From: Actinomycetes bacterium
Lineage (GTDB): Bacteria > Actinomycetota > Actinomycetes > Mycobacteriales > Mycobacteriaceae
Length of the DNA stretch: 64,000 nucleotides
Assembly (NCBI GenBank): GCA_023404955.1
Contig: JAEXZY010000008.1
Coordinates: 69,084 to 133,083 of the forward strand
Direction of reading: 5' to 3'
This document shows positions 15,032 through 23,844 of the stretch, one piece after another (within the stretch, counting starts at the first letter, position 1; each line of letters starts with the position of its first letter). A program made the translations under genes and the position numbers. The notes beneath the pieces were generated by a model. That model made no database searches and was not told the origin of the DNA. It worked only from the letters and a program-made list of their open reading frames with translations.

Positions 15032-16582
15032 ATGCCGACGCGGACATCACATCGGGACGACCATCTCGCTCTGGTCCGGCAGCTGCGGGAGAAGCTGGCC
15101 GCCGCGGCACTCGGCGGTCCGCAGCGAGCCCGGGACCGTCACGTCGCGCGAGGGAAACTGCTGCCCCGCGACCGGGTCGACGGCTTGCTCGATCCCGGCA
15201 GCCCTTTCCTCGAGATCGCCGCGCTGGCGGCCGACGGGATGTACGACGACGAGTGCCCGGGGGCCGGCATGATCGCCGGCATCGGCCGGGTGTCCGGCCG
15301 CGAGTGCATGGTCGTCGCCAACGATGCCACGGTCAAGGGCGGCACCTACTATCCGGTGACGGTCAAGAAGCACCTGCGCGCGCAGGAGATCGCGCTGCAG
15401 AATCGGCTGCCCTGCCTGTATCTGGTGGACTCCGGTGGCGCATTCCTGCCCCGGCAGGACGAGGTCTTCCCCGATCGCGAGCACTTCGGGCGCATCTTCT
15501 ACAACCAGGCGACCATGAGCGCCAACGGAATTCCCCAGATCTCCGCTGTGATGGGTTCGTGCACCGCGGGCGGGGCCTACGTCCCGGCGATGAGCGACGA
15601 GTCGGTGATCGTGCGTAATCAGGGCACCATCTTTCTCGGTGGACCGCCGCTGGTGAAGGCGGCCACCGGCGAGGTCGTCACGGCGGAGGAACTCGGTGGC
15701 GGGGATCTGCACGCCAAAGTGTCCGGGGTCGTCGACCACCTCGCCCACGATGACCGCGACGCGTTGCGCATCGTCCGCCGCATCGTCGGGACACTGGCGC
15801 CGAAGGCCGACACGCCCTGGGACATGGCCGACCCCGTGGACCCGGTTGCTGATCAGACCGAGCTCTACGACGTCGTGCCCGTCGATCCTCGCGTGCCCTA
15901 CGACGTACACGAGGTGATCAACCGCATCGTCGACGGTGGCGACTTCGCCGAGTTCAAGGCCAACTACGGCACCACGCTCGTCACCGGTTTCGCCCGTATG
16001 CACGGACATCCCGTCGGGATCGTCGCCAACAACGGGGTGCTCTTCGGCGAATCCGCGGTCAAGGGAGCGCATTTCATCGAGTTGTGCGATCAGCGCATGA
16101 TTCCCCTGTTGTTCCTGCAGAACATCTCCGGCTTCATGGTGGGTCGCGACTACGAGGCCGGCGGAATCGCCAAGCACGGCGCCAAGATGGTCACCGCGGT
16201 GGCCTGTGCGCGGGTGCCCAAGCTGACCGTCGTGATCGGTGGGTCCTACGGCGCCGGAAACTACTCGATGTGCGGGCGTGCATACTCCCCGCGCTTCCTG
16301 TGGATGTGGCCCAACGCCAGGATCTCCGTGATGGGTGGCGAGCAGGCCGCGGCGGTGCTCGCCACCGTCCGCGGGGACATGAGCCCGGACGAGGAAGAGG
16401 CGTTCAAGGCGCCCATCCGCGCTCAGTACGAGGCGCAGGGCAACCCGTACTACTCCACCGCGCGGCTGTGGGACGACGGCGTCATCGATCCCGCCGACAC
16501 GAGAACAATTGTCGGACTTGCGCTCTCGGTCGCCGCGCAGGCGCCGGTGAGCCCGGTCTCCTACGGCGTCTTCAGGATGTGA
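15032..16582 (+). CDS. accD1: Acyl-CoA carboxylase beta subunit AccD1 (3-methylcrotonyl-CoA carboxylase)
   Basis: A 516-residue carboxyltransferase subunit. Both halves of the crotonase-like carboxyltransferase fold are present, including the oxyanion-forming Gly pairs in G-G-A-Y-V-P-A-M (about 179-186) and in the C-terminal G-S-Y-G-A-G-N-Y-S-M-C-G-R-A-Y region. With AccA1 it transfers biotin-bound CO2 to 3-methylcrotonyl-CoA in leucine degradation (established for the M. tuberculosis pair). It is the first gene of the operon divergent from bkaR. The fadD35-scoA-scoB genes that separate the two in M. tuberculosis are absent here. Confidence 0.93.
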   Translation: MPTRTSHRDDHLALVRQLREKLAAAALGGPQRARDRHVARGKLLPRDRVDGLLDPGSPFLEIAALAADGMYDDECPGAGMIAGIGRVSGRECMVVANDATVKGGTYYPVTVKKHLRAQEIALQNRLPCLYLVDSGGAFLPRQDEVFPDREHFGRIFYNQATMSANGIPQISAVMGSCTAGGAYVPAMSDESVIVRNQGTIFLGGPPLVKAATGEVVTAEELGGGDLHAKVSGVVDHLAHDDRDALRIVRRIVGTLAPKADTPWDMADPVDPVADQTELYDVVPVDPRVPYDVHEVINRIVDGGDFAEFKANYGTTLVTGFARMHGHPVGIVANNGVLFGESAVKGAHFIELCDQRMIPLLFLQNISGFMVGRDYEAGGIAKHGAKMVTAVACARVPKLTVVIGGSYGAGNYSMCGRAYSPRFLWMWPNARISVMGGEQAAAVLATVRGDMSPDEEEAFKAPIRAQYEAQGNPYYSTARLWDDGVIDPADTRTIVGLALSVAAQAPVSPVSYGVFRM

Positions 16583-16589
16583 CCTCCCC

Positions 16590-18581
16590 ATGACACAGAC
16601 CTTCGACACGATCTTGGTGGCCAACCGCGGAGAGATCGCCGTCCGCGTCATCCGGACGCTGCGGGCGATGGGGATCCGGTCGGTTGCGGTGTTCAGCGAC
16701 GCCGACGCCGGAGCTCGGCATGTGGCGGAAGCGGACGTCGCGGTACGTCTGGGCCCTGCGCCCGCCCGGCAGAGCTATCTGTCGATCGACGCGCTGCTGT
16801 CGGCGGCGCAGCGCACCGGCGCCCAGGCAGTTCACCCCGGATACGGATTCCTCTCAGAGAACGCCGCATTCGCCCAAGCTCTCGACGCCGCGGGGATCAC
16901 CTTCATCGGACCGCCGATCGCCGCGATCCGCACGATGGGGGACAAGATCTCGGCGAAGACCACGGTGTCGGCCGCCGGAGTGCCGGTGGTCCCCGGCATC
17001 TCGCGACCGGGCCTCACCGACGACGACCTGATCGCAGCCGCCCCTGAGATCGGATTCCCCGTGCTGGTGAAGCCGTCGGCGGGTGGCGGCGGCAAAGGCA
17101 TGCGGGTGGTGCACGACGCCGGCGATCTGCCGAGTGCGCTGGCCAGCGCGCGCAGAGAAGCGGGCTCGGCGTTCGGCGACGACACCCTGTTCCTCGAGCG
17201 CTTCGTGCTCAACCCGCGCCACATCGAAGTTCAGGTGCTCGCCGACGCCCACGGCGGCGTGGTGCATCTGGGCGAACGCGAGTGCAGCCTGCAGCGCAGG
17301 CACCAGAAAGTCATCGAGGAGGCGCCCTCGCCGCTGCTCGATGCGGCGACGCGCGACCGCATCGGCGCTGCGGCCTGCGACACCGCGCGCAGCGTGGACT
17401 ACACCGGTGCCGGCACGGTGGAGTTCATCGTGTCCGCCGACCGGCCCGACGAATTCTTCTTCATGGAGATGAACACCAGGTTGCAGGTGGAGCATCCGGT
17501 GACCGAGATGGTCACGGGTCTGGATCTCGTCGAGCTGCAGGTGCGTGTCGCCGCGGGAGAGAAGCTGCCCCTCGCTCAGGACGACATCCGGCTGCACGGG
17601 CACGCCGTCGAAGCGCGCGTCTACGCCGAGGACCCGTCCCGCGGGTTCCTGCCCACCGGAGGTACCGTTGTCGCATTGCGCGAACCGAATGGTCCTGGCG
17701 TTCGGGTGGATTCGGGACTGGCTCGCGGCACCGTGGTCGGCAGTGACTACGACCCGATGCTCGCCAAGGTCATCGCGCACGCCGACGATCGGACGAGTGC
17801 GCTGCGGGCGCTGGACGCAGCGCTTGCCGACACCGTCGTGCTCGGGGTGACCACCAACGTCGATTTCCTGCGGTTCCTGGTGGCCGACCCCGACGTGGCG
17901 GCAGGCCGACTGGACACCGGACTGCTCGATCGTCGCCTCCCGGACTACGCACCGACGCCGGCGCAGGAGGGCGACCTCATCGCCGCCGCCGCATACCGGT
18001 GGCTGACGAGCTGGCCGGCGCGCCCCGACAGCCCCTGGGCGGTGCCCTCGGGGTGGCGCATCGCGCATCGCGCGCCGATCCCGATCCGGCTGCGTGCGGG
18101 GGAGCGCACCGACCACGTCTGGTTGACCGGTGTGCCACAGGCGGCGACCGCGACCGTTGAGAACAGTGAAACACGTTCGCTGTGCGCAACTCTGGACGGT
18201 GCGCGACTCGACGTCACGATCGACGGCATGCGCGTCGAATACCTCGTGGCGGACGCGGGCGGACCGATATGGCTCTGCGCCGAAGGCCGGGTGAGCGTGG
18301 TCGAGGAGGTCCGCGAAGAGCCGGTGCGGCCGGACGACGTCCACAGCGGAGACGCCGGACTGACCAGCCCGATGCCCGGCACGGTCGTCGCCGTCGGTGT
18401 CGACGACGGCGCCGCGGTGACCGCGGGCACGGTCGTCGTCACCGTCGAGGCGATGAAGATGGAACATGCTCTCACCGCACCGGTCGACGGAGTGGCCGAA
18501 CTCCTCGTCGGCGCGGGCGAACAGGTGAAAGTGGGCCAGGTGCTGGCCCGGATCACGGCAACCAAGGAGCCACAACAGTGA
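16590..18581 (+). CDS. accA1: Biotin carboxylase/BCCP alpha subunit AccA1
   Basis: A 663-residue biotin-dependent carboxylase alpha chain: N-terminal biotin carboxylase (about 1-450; A-N-R-G-E-I-A at 11-17, glycine-rich ATP loop G-G-G-G-K-G-M near 165-171), a linker, and a C-terminal biotinyl domain with V-E-A-M-K-M-E-H and biotin-accepting Lys623. It carboxylates biotin with ATP and bicarbonate and works with AccD1. It starts 7 bp after accD1 and overlaps fadE19 by 4 bp (GTGA), which indicates translational coupling. Confidence 0.95.
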   Translation: MTQTFDTILVANRGEIAVRVIRTLRAMGIRSVAVFSDADAGARHVAEADVAVRLGPAPARQSYLSIDALLSAAQRTGAQAVHPGYGFLSENAAFAQALDAAGITFIGPPIAAIRTMGDKISAKTTVSAAGVPVVPGISRPGLTDDDLIAAAPEIGFPVLVKPSAGGGGKGMRVVHDAGDLPSALASARREAGSAFGDDTLFLERFVLNPRHIEVQVLADAHGGVVHLGERECSLQRRHQKVIEEAPSPLLDAATRDRIGAAACDTARSVDYTGAGTVEFIVSADRPDEFFFMEMNTRLQVEHPVTEMVTGLDLVELQVRVAAGEKLPLAQDDIRLHGHAVEARVYAEDPSRGFLPTGGTVVALREPNGPGVRVDSGLARGTVVGSDYDPMLAKVIAHADDRTSALRALDAALADTVVLGVTTNVDFLRFLVADPDVAAGRLDTGLLDRRLPDYAPTPAQEGDLIAAAAYRWLTSWPARPDSPWAVPSGWRIAHRAPIPIRLRAGERTDHVWLTGVPQAATATVENSETRSLCATLDGARLDVTIDGMRVEYLVADAGGPIWLCAEGRVSVVEEVREEPVRPDDVHSGDAGLTSPMPGTVVAVGVDDGAAVTAGTVVVTVEAMKMEHALTAPVDGVAELLVGAGEQVKVGQVLARITATKEPQQ

Positions 18582-19738
18582 CCGACTTCCTCTCGACCGG
18601 CACCCTGCCGGACCACTATGCCCAGCTGGCCAAGACGGTCCGCGACTTCGCGCGCAGCGTCGTTGCACCGGTGGCGGCCAAGCACGACGAGGAGCACTCG
18701 TTCCCCTACGAAGTCGTTGCCGGCATGGCCGACATGGGCCTGTTCGGGTTGCCGTTCCCCGAGGAGTACGGCGGCATGGGGGGTGACTACTTCGCGCTCT
18801 GCCTCGCACTCGAGGAACTCGGCAAGATCGACCAGAGTGTGGCGATCACGTTGGAGGCAGGCGTTTCACTCGGCGCGATGCCGGTCTACCGATTCGGCAC
18901 CGAGGAGCAGAAGCAGGAATGGCTGCCGCTGCTGGCCTCGGGAGAAGCGTTGGGCGCGTTCGGCTTGACCGAGGCCGGCGGCGGCAGCGATGCGGGCGCC
19001 ACCAAGACCACCGCACGCCTCGACGACGGGCACTGGATTATCAACGGCAGCAAGCAGTTCATCACGAACTCCGGCACCGACATCACCAAGCTCGTCACGG
19101 TCACCGCGGTCACCGGAGACAACGGCGGCAAGAAGGAGATCAGCTCGATCCTGGTGCCGGTGCCCACCCCCGGATTCACCGCCGAGCCGGCGTACAACAA
19201 GGTGGGCTGGAACGCCTCCGACACCCATCCACTCAGCTTCGACGACGTCCGTGTGCCGCACGAGAACCTGCTCGGCGAGCGGGGCCGCGGCTACGCCAAT
19301 TTTCTGCGGATCCTCGACGAGGGACGCATCGCGATCGCGGCGCTGTCGGTGGGTGCCGCCCAGGGCTGCGTCGACGAATGCGTCACGTACTCGAAGGAGC
19401 GGCATGCCTTCGGCCGCGCGATCGGCACTAATCAGGCCATCGCGTTCAAAATCGCCCGGATGGAGGCCCGCGCACACACCGCCCGCGCGGCGTACTACGA
19501 CGCGGCCGCGCTGATGCTCTCCGGAAAGCCGTTCAAGAAGGCCGCCGCGGTGGCCAAGCTGGTGGCCAGCGAAGCGGCGATGGACAACGCCCGCGACGCC
19601 ACTCAGATCTTCGGCGGCTACGGCTTCATGAACGAGTACCCGGTGGCGCGGCACTACCGGGACAGCAAGATCCTCGAGATCGGCGAGGGCACAACGGAAG
19701 TGCAGCTGATGCTGATCGGCCGGGAGCTCGGCCTGTGA
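18578..19738 (+). CDS. fadE19: Acyl-CoA dehydrogenase FadE19 (isovaleryl/2-methylbutyryl-CoA type)
   Basis: A 386-residue flavoprotein that introduces the alpha-beta double bond into short branched acyl-CoA, feeding the AccA1/AccD1 step. Motifs include F-G-L-T-E-A-G-G-G-S-D-A-G (about 128-140), W-I-I-N-G-S-K-Q-F-I-T, and the C-terminal I-G-E-G-T-T-E-V-Q with Glu370 as candidate base. GTG 18578 has AAGGAG upstream and overlaps the accA1 stop; an upstream extension of the frame would lie inside accA1. A further 4-bp overlap joins it to the hotdog gene. Confidence 0.93.
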   Translation: MTDFLSTGTLPDHYAQLAKTVRDFARSVVAPVAAKHDEEHSFPYEVVAGMADMGLFGLPFPEEYGGMGGDYFALCLALEELGKIDQSVAITLEAGVSLGAMPVYRFGTEEQKQEWLPLLASGEALGAFGLTEAGGGSDAGATKTTARLDDGHWIINGSKQFITNSGTDITKLVTVTAVTGDNGGKKEISSILVPVPTPGFTAEPAYNKVGWNASDTHPLSFDDVRVPHENLLGERGRGYANFLRILDEGRIAIAALSVGAAQGCVDECVTYSKERHAFGRAIGTNQAIAFKIARMEARAHTARAAYYDAAALMLSGKPFKKAAAVAKLVASEAAMDNARDATQIFGGYGFMNEYPVARHYRDSKILEIGEGTTEVQLMLIGRELGL

Positions 19739-20223
19739 CACAGAACCGGATCGTCGTCCAACGAGGTCTGTGGTTCGAGGAGTTCGAGACCGGTGTGCTG
19801 TACCAGCATCGCCCCGGCCGCACGATCACCGAGGCCGACAATGTCTTGTTCACCACGCTGACGATGAACACCCAGGCGCTGCACCTGGACGCCGCGTTCT
19901 CCGACGCGCTGCCGCCGTTTCATCAGCGGCTGGTCAACTCGATGTTCACGCTGTCGACCCTGGTGGGTCTGTCGGTGGCACAACTGACGCAGGGCACCAT
20001 CGTCGGCAACCTCGGCTTCCGTGAGGTCGCCTTCCCCAAACCGCTGTTCCATGGGGACACGCTGTACGCCGAGACCGAGGTCACCGACAAGCGGGAATCC
20101 AAGAGTCGCCCCGGCGAAGGCATCGTGACGTTCGCGCACACCGGCCGTAACCAGCACGGCGACGTCGTCGCGACGGCGTCGCGAAAGACGATGGTGCGCA
20201 AGCGTCCCGAGGGTGAGGCGTGA
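19735..20223 (+). CDS. MaoC-like hotdog hydratase (Rv2499c-like)
   Basis: A 162-residue single-hotdog (R)-specific enoyl-CoA hydratase-like protein. The hydratase-2 motif is visible as T-I-T-E-A-D-N-V-L-F-T-T-L-T-M-N (about 30-45) followed by A-L-H-L-D-A-A-F. The P-L-F-H-G-D-T-L-Y-A-E-T-E-V segment (about 102-115) is typical of MaoC and mesaconyl-CoA hydratase relatives. It probably hydrates an unsaturated acyl-CoA in the branched-chain pathway, upstream of the CitE lyase. GTG 19735 overlaps the fadE19 stop, and its own stop overlaps the citE start. Confidence 0.85.
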   Translation: MTQNRIVVQRGLWFEEFETGVLYQHRPGRTITEADNVLFTTLTMNTQALHLDAAFSDALPPFHQRLVNSMFTLSTLVGLSVAQLTQGTIVGNLGFREVAFPKPLFHGDTLYAETEVTDKRESKSRPGEGIVTFAHTGRNQHGDVVATASRKTMVRKRPEGEA

Positions 20224-21035
20224 TGCTCGCCGCACCCGGGCCGGGCTGGCTGTTCTGTCCGGCCGATCGGCCGGAACGCTTCGAGAAGGCCGCCGCTGCA
20301 GCTGACGTCGTGATCCTCGACCTCGAGGACGGCGTCGCTGCGAAAGATCGAGCGGCGGCCCGGGCCGCGCTGATGGACACACCGCTGGACCCCGCCCGCA
20401 CCGTCGTGCGGGTCAACCCGGCCGGCACGGCGGATCACGTCGAGGATCTCGCCGCGCTCGCCGCGACCGACTACGACACCGTGATGCTCGCCAAGACCGA
20501 AACCGCCGAGCAGGTGGCCTCGTTGGCGCCGCGCGAGGTCGTCGTGCTCGTCGAGACGCCGCTGGGCGCCCTGGCGGTGGCCGAGACCGCACGGGCCGAC
20601 AACACGTACGCCGTGATGTGGGGTGCGGAGGATCTGTTCGCGGCGACCGGCGGAACCGCCAACCGCTGGCCCGACGGCACCTATCGCGACGTCGCCCGGC
20701 ATGTCCGCTCGCAGAGCCTGCTCGCCGCCAAGGCGTACGGCCGGCTCGCGCTCGACTCGGTGTATCTCGACATCAACAACCTCGAGGGGCTGCGTGCCGA
20801 GAGCGACGACGCGGTTGCGGTCGGGTTCGACGCCAAAGTCGCCATCCACCCGACGCAGGTCGCGGTCATCCGAGCGGCCTACGCGCCGACCGAGGAGCAA
20901 ATCGACTGGGCACGAAGCGTTCTCGACACCGCTCGCACGCAGCGGGGCGTTTTCGCTTTCGGCGGCATCATGGTGGATGCCCCGGTGCTGCGGCGGGCGG
21001 AGCGCATCGTCGCGTTGGCGACCGGCCCCCGATAG
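20220..21035 (+). CDS. citE: CitE-like beta-hydroxyacyl-CoA (citramalyl-CoA) lyase
   Basis: A 271-residue TIM-barrel lyase of the HpcH/HpaI-CitE family. Readable motifs are F-C-P-A-D-R-P-E-R-F, I-L-D-L-E-D-G-V-A (Mg-binding acidic residues) and the G-A-E-D-L (W-G-A-E-D-L-F) element. The M. tuberculosis orthologue Rv2498c is described as a stereospecific citramalyl/beta-hydroxyacyl-CoA lyase rather than a citrate lyase subunit. The start is GTG 20220 or the immediately following ATG 20223. It is the last gene of the coupled accD1-accA1-fadE19-maoC-citE set. A 68-bp copy of its 3' end lies at 21558-21625. Confidence 0.9.
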   Translation: MMLAAPGPGWLFCPADRPERFEKAAAAADVVILDLEDGVAAKDRAAARAALMDTPLDPARTVVRVNPAGTADHVEDLAALAATDYDTVMLAKTETAEQVASLAPREVVVLVETPLGALAVAETARADNTYAVMWGAEDLFAATGGTANRWPDGTYRDVARHVRSQSLLAAKAYGRLALDSVYLDINNLEGLRAESDDAVAVGFDAKVAIHPTQVAVIRAAYAPTEEQIDWARSVLDTARTQRGVFAFGGIMVDAPVLRRAERIVALATGPR

Positions 21036-21053
21036 TCCCGCCGCCGAGACCGT

Positions 21054-21425
21054 TCAGGGAAACGTGTAGATGCAGTGCCCGCTGCCACCGATCGGCGCAA
21101 AGGCCACGACTACGCCGTCGAGCGTGATGGAGCAGCCCGGCCCCGGCACGTCGCGGCCGGTGGCCACTACCTGGAGCATCGTGACGTCAGGGCCGATGTC
21201 GATCGCCTGGGTGAACGGCAGCGGTGTGTGATCGGGCACCAGGCCGGTGTCAGGATCTGTGACGATGCTGAACACCTCCCCGGTGCCGAATGCGGAGAAG
21301 ACCACGTGACGGGTATCAGGCCCGGAGGGCTCCGCAAGGGCCGGCGCCGACAGGGCCGCTTGGGCCACGGCGAGCGCGCCGATCGTGGACACCGCCAGTC
21401 TGGTCTTGTTCAGGGTGAGGATCAT
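21054..21425 (-). CDS. Small secreted MmpS-like protein
   Basis: A 123-residue secreted protein with a signal peptide (about 8-30) that ends in the signal-peptidase-I-like A-L-A-E. The mature part (about 90 aa) ends in G-C-S-I-T-L-D-G and a final Cys, matching the outer domain of the Rv2507-like protein at 11097-11882 and the MmpS fold. The two Cys could form a disulfide. ATG 21425 has GGAAGG about 10 nt upstream; longer frames begin in unlikely sequence. It is inserted antisense between citE and bkdA, genes that are adjacent in M. tuberculosis, and is bracketed by citE and a partial citE copy. Confidence 0.75.
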   Translation of the reverse strand: MILTLNKTRLAVSTIGALAVAQAALSAPALAEPSGPDTRHVVFSAFGTGEVFSIVTDPDTGLVPDHTPLPFTQAIDIGPDVTMLQVVATGRDVPGPGCSITLDGVVVAFAPIGGSGHCIYTFP

Positions 21426-21557
21426 TCGGTGTACGCCTTCCGGACAGTGTGGTGATGGGGTCGCAGTCGCCACTTTGACGGGCCACGATGGATGTGGCGC
21501 GAGTAGTCCACTACCTGATTGGCCGGGGGACACGGCCCGAATGCCGACCGGGTGTCG

Positions 21558-21625
21558 TCGCTTTCGGTGGCATCATGGTGGTTGCCCCAGTGCTTCGGCG
21601 GGCGGAGCGCATCGTCGCGTTGGCG
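21558..21625 (+). pseudogene. Duplicated 68-bp fragment of the citE 3' end
   Basis: Bases 21558-21625 match citE bases 20953-21020 at 64 of 68 positions in the same orientation, covering codons for F-G-G-I-M-V-x-A-P-V-L-R-R-A-E-R-I-V-A-L-A. There is no start codon or remaining citE sequence around it, so it is a non-functional remnant. It lies in the 318-bp gap before bkdA, which otherwise contains only the bkdA ribosome site. Confidence 0.9.
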
Positions 21626-21743
21626 CCCCACCCTGGCAGCTGACGGACAGACCTCCCACCAGAGGTCAGCGCCGACCGCCTTTGCGCTGAGCACCTCAGT
21701 CGACTGACGGCGCGATCCGCCGCCAGTGACCCTAGGAGGCGGT

Positions 21744-22823
21744 ATGGCCGGTGTTGTCGAACCGATTGCGCTCGTTGCGCCCGATGGCGCGCCGACGGCG
21801 GAAACCCGATACCGAAGACAGCTGCCCCCTGAGACCCTGGCCTGGCTCTACGAGTCGATGGTCGTCACCCGCGAGCTCGACACCGAGTTCGTGAACCTGC
21901 AGAGGCAGGGCGAGCTGGCGCTCTACGCGTCGTGCCGCGGGCAGGAAGCCGCGCAGATCGGCGCGACGGCGTGCCTGCGCAAGACCGACTGGCTGTTCCC
22001 GCAGTACCGCGAGTTGGGGGCTTTCCTGGTGCGCGGGATCTCCCCGCCGCAGGTCGGAGCGCTGTGGCGAGGCCGATGGCACGGTGGCCTGGGGTTCACC
22101 GAGAGATGCTGCGCGCCCGTCTCCATCCCGATCGGCACGCAGGGCCTGCACGCGGTCGGTGCTGCGATGGCCGCTCAACGGCTCGGCGAGGACAGCGTCA
22201 CCGTCGCGTTCCTCGGTGACGGCGCGACCAGCGAGGGCGATGTCCACGAGGCGCTCAATCTCGCGTCGGTGTTCCGGGCTCCGTGCGTGTTCCTCGTGCA
22301 GAACAACCAGTGGGCGATCTCCGTGCCGGTGCATCGCCAGGTGGCCGGCCCGTCGATCGCCCAGCGCGCCGACGGCTACGGCATGCCCGGCGTGCGCGTC
22401 GACGGCAACGATGTCCTCGCCTGCTTCGCGGTGATGACCGAGGCGGCCGCCCGCGCCCGCGCCGGCGAGGGGCCAACGCTGATCGAGGCGGTCACGTACC
22501 GGATGGGGCCGCACACCACGTCCGACGATCCGACTCGCTACCGCGACGCCGACGAGGTGGAGCAGTGGCGGGCGCGAGATCCCATTGTCCGGTACCGCAC
22601 CTATCTCGACGGCGAGGGTGTGTGGACGCAGCGATTGGAGGACCGGGTGACTCACCGGGCCCACCGGCTGCGTACTGAGCTGCGGGAGGCCGTGCTGAGC
22701 GAGCCGGACGCCGACGTCGGGGAGGTGTTCGAGGCCGTCTATCACCGCATCACACCCGATCTGGCTCGCCAGCGCGACGCGTTGATCGCCGAATTGACAG
22801 CAGACACGTTCGAGGAGGCGTGA
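21744..22823 (+). CDS. bkdA: Branched-chain keto-acid dehydrogenase E1 alpha subunit
   Basis: A 359-residue thiamine-diphosphate enzyme subunit. The ThDP motif G-D-G-A-T-S-E-G-D ... N-N-Q-W-A-I-S is present at about 160-200. It decarboxylates branched 2-oxo acids together with BkdB. ATG 21744 is preceded by AGGAGG; GTG 21726 would place that site inside the gene. It begins the bkdABC set, with 1 bp to bkdB. Whether it still shares the accD1 promoter is uncertain because the inserted antisense gene separates them. Confidence 0.93.
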   Translation: MAGVVEPIALVAPDGAPTAETRYRRQLPPETLAWLYESMVVTRELDTEFVNLQRQGELALYASCRGQEAAQIGATACLRKTDWLFPQYRELGAFLVRGISPPQVGALWRGRWHGGLGFTERCCAPVSIPIGTQGLHAVGAAMAAQRLGEDSVTVAFLGDGATSEGDVHEALNLASVFRAPCVFLVQNNQWAISVPVHRQVAGPSIAQRADGYGMPGVRVDGNDVLACFAVMTEAAARARAGEGPTLIEAVTYRMGPHTTSDDPTRYRDADEVEQWRARDPIVRYRTYLDGEGVWTQRLEDRVTHRAHRLRTELREAVLSEPDADVGEVFEAVYHRITPDLARQRDALIAELTADTFEEA

Positions 22824-22824
22824 C

Positions 22825-23844
22825 ATGACGCAGTTGATCGAGCGGCCCTTCGGGTTCGACGACGCCGTGCCGGAGGTGCAGGCGTTGTCGATGGCGCAGG
22901 CGATCAACCGTGCGCTGTCGGACGCCATGCTCGCCGATGACAGAGTGTTGGTCTTCGGGGAGGACGTCGCGTCGTTGGGCGGTGTTTTTCGCGTCACCGA
23001 CGGACTGGCTAGAAGATTCGGTGACGGCCGGTGTTTCGACACCCCGCTCGCCGAGTCCGCGATCGTCGGCATCGCGATCGGTATGGCCATTCGCGGATTC
23101 GTTCCGGTGCCGGAGATCCAGTTCGACGGCTTCGCCGCGCCGGCGTTCGACCAGATCGTCAGCCACCTCGCGAAGTACCGGATGCGCACCCACGGCGACA
23201 TCGACATGCCGGTGACCATCCGCATCCCGTCGTTCGGCGGAATCGGTGCGGTCGAACACCATTCGGAGTCCACCGAGACGTACTGGTTGCACACGGCGGG
23301 CCTGAAGGTCGTCGTCCCGGCCACCCCGTCGGATGCGTACTGGCTGCTGCGGTACGCGATCGCCGAACGCGATCCCGTGCTGTTCCTGGAACCCAAACGC
23401 CGCTACTGGACCCGAGAACCCGTCGACACCCGCAACCCAGCGGAACCGTTGGGGCGCGCAGTGGTTCGGCGCCCCGGCGCGGACGTCAGCGTGATCACCT
23501 ACGGTCCGCTGGTCGCCACCGCGCTCACCGCGGCGGAAACCGCCACTGCCAGTATCGAAGTCATCGATCTGCGCACCCTGAATCCACTGGACATGGACAC
23601 GGTGACCGCGTCGGTGCGACGGACCGGACGCGCCGTGGTGATGCACGAAGGCTCGCGGACACTGGGTTTCGGTGCCGAGCTGGCGGCCCGCATCCAGGAG
23701 GAGTGTTTCTACGAGCTGGAGGCACCGGTGCTGCGCGCCACGGGCTTTGATACGCCTTATCCACCGGCCCGGCTGGAGCGCCTGTGGTTGCCCGGCGTCG
23801 ACCGGCTGCTGGACTGCGTGGACGACGCGATGAGCCGGCCATGA
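22825..23844 (+). CDS. bkdB: Branched-chain keto-acid dehydrogenase E1 beta subunit
   Basis: A 339-residue transketolase-like beta subunit. It carries the F-G-E-D-V-A motif, the T-P-L-A-E-S-A-I-V-G segment that contacts ThDP, and the C-terminal transketolase domain (V-I-T-Y-G-P-L-V ... I-D-L-R-T-L-N-P-L-D). Together with BkdA it forms the E1 heterotetramer. The stop overlaps the bkdC ATG (ATGA), so the subunits are translationally coupled. Confidence 0.95.
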   Translation: MTQLIERPFGFDDAVPEVQALSMAQAINRALSDAMLADDRVLVFGEDVASLGGVFRVTDGLARRFGDGRCFDTPLAESAIVGIAIGMAIRGFVPVPEIQFDGFAAPAFDQIVSHLAKYRMRTHGDIDMPVTIRIPSFGGIGAVEHHSESTETYWLHTAGLKVVVPATPSDAYWLLRYAIAERDPVLFLEPKRRYWTREPVDTRNPAEPLGRAVVRRPGADVSVITYGPLVATALTAAETATASIEVIDLRTLNPLDMDTVTASVRRTGRAVVMHEGSRTLGFGAELAARIQEECFYELEAPVLRATGFDTPYPPARLERLWLPGVDRLLDCVDDAMSRP

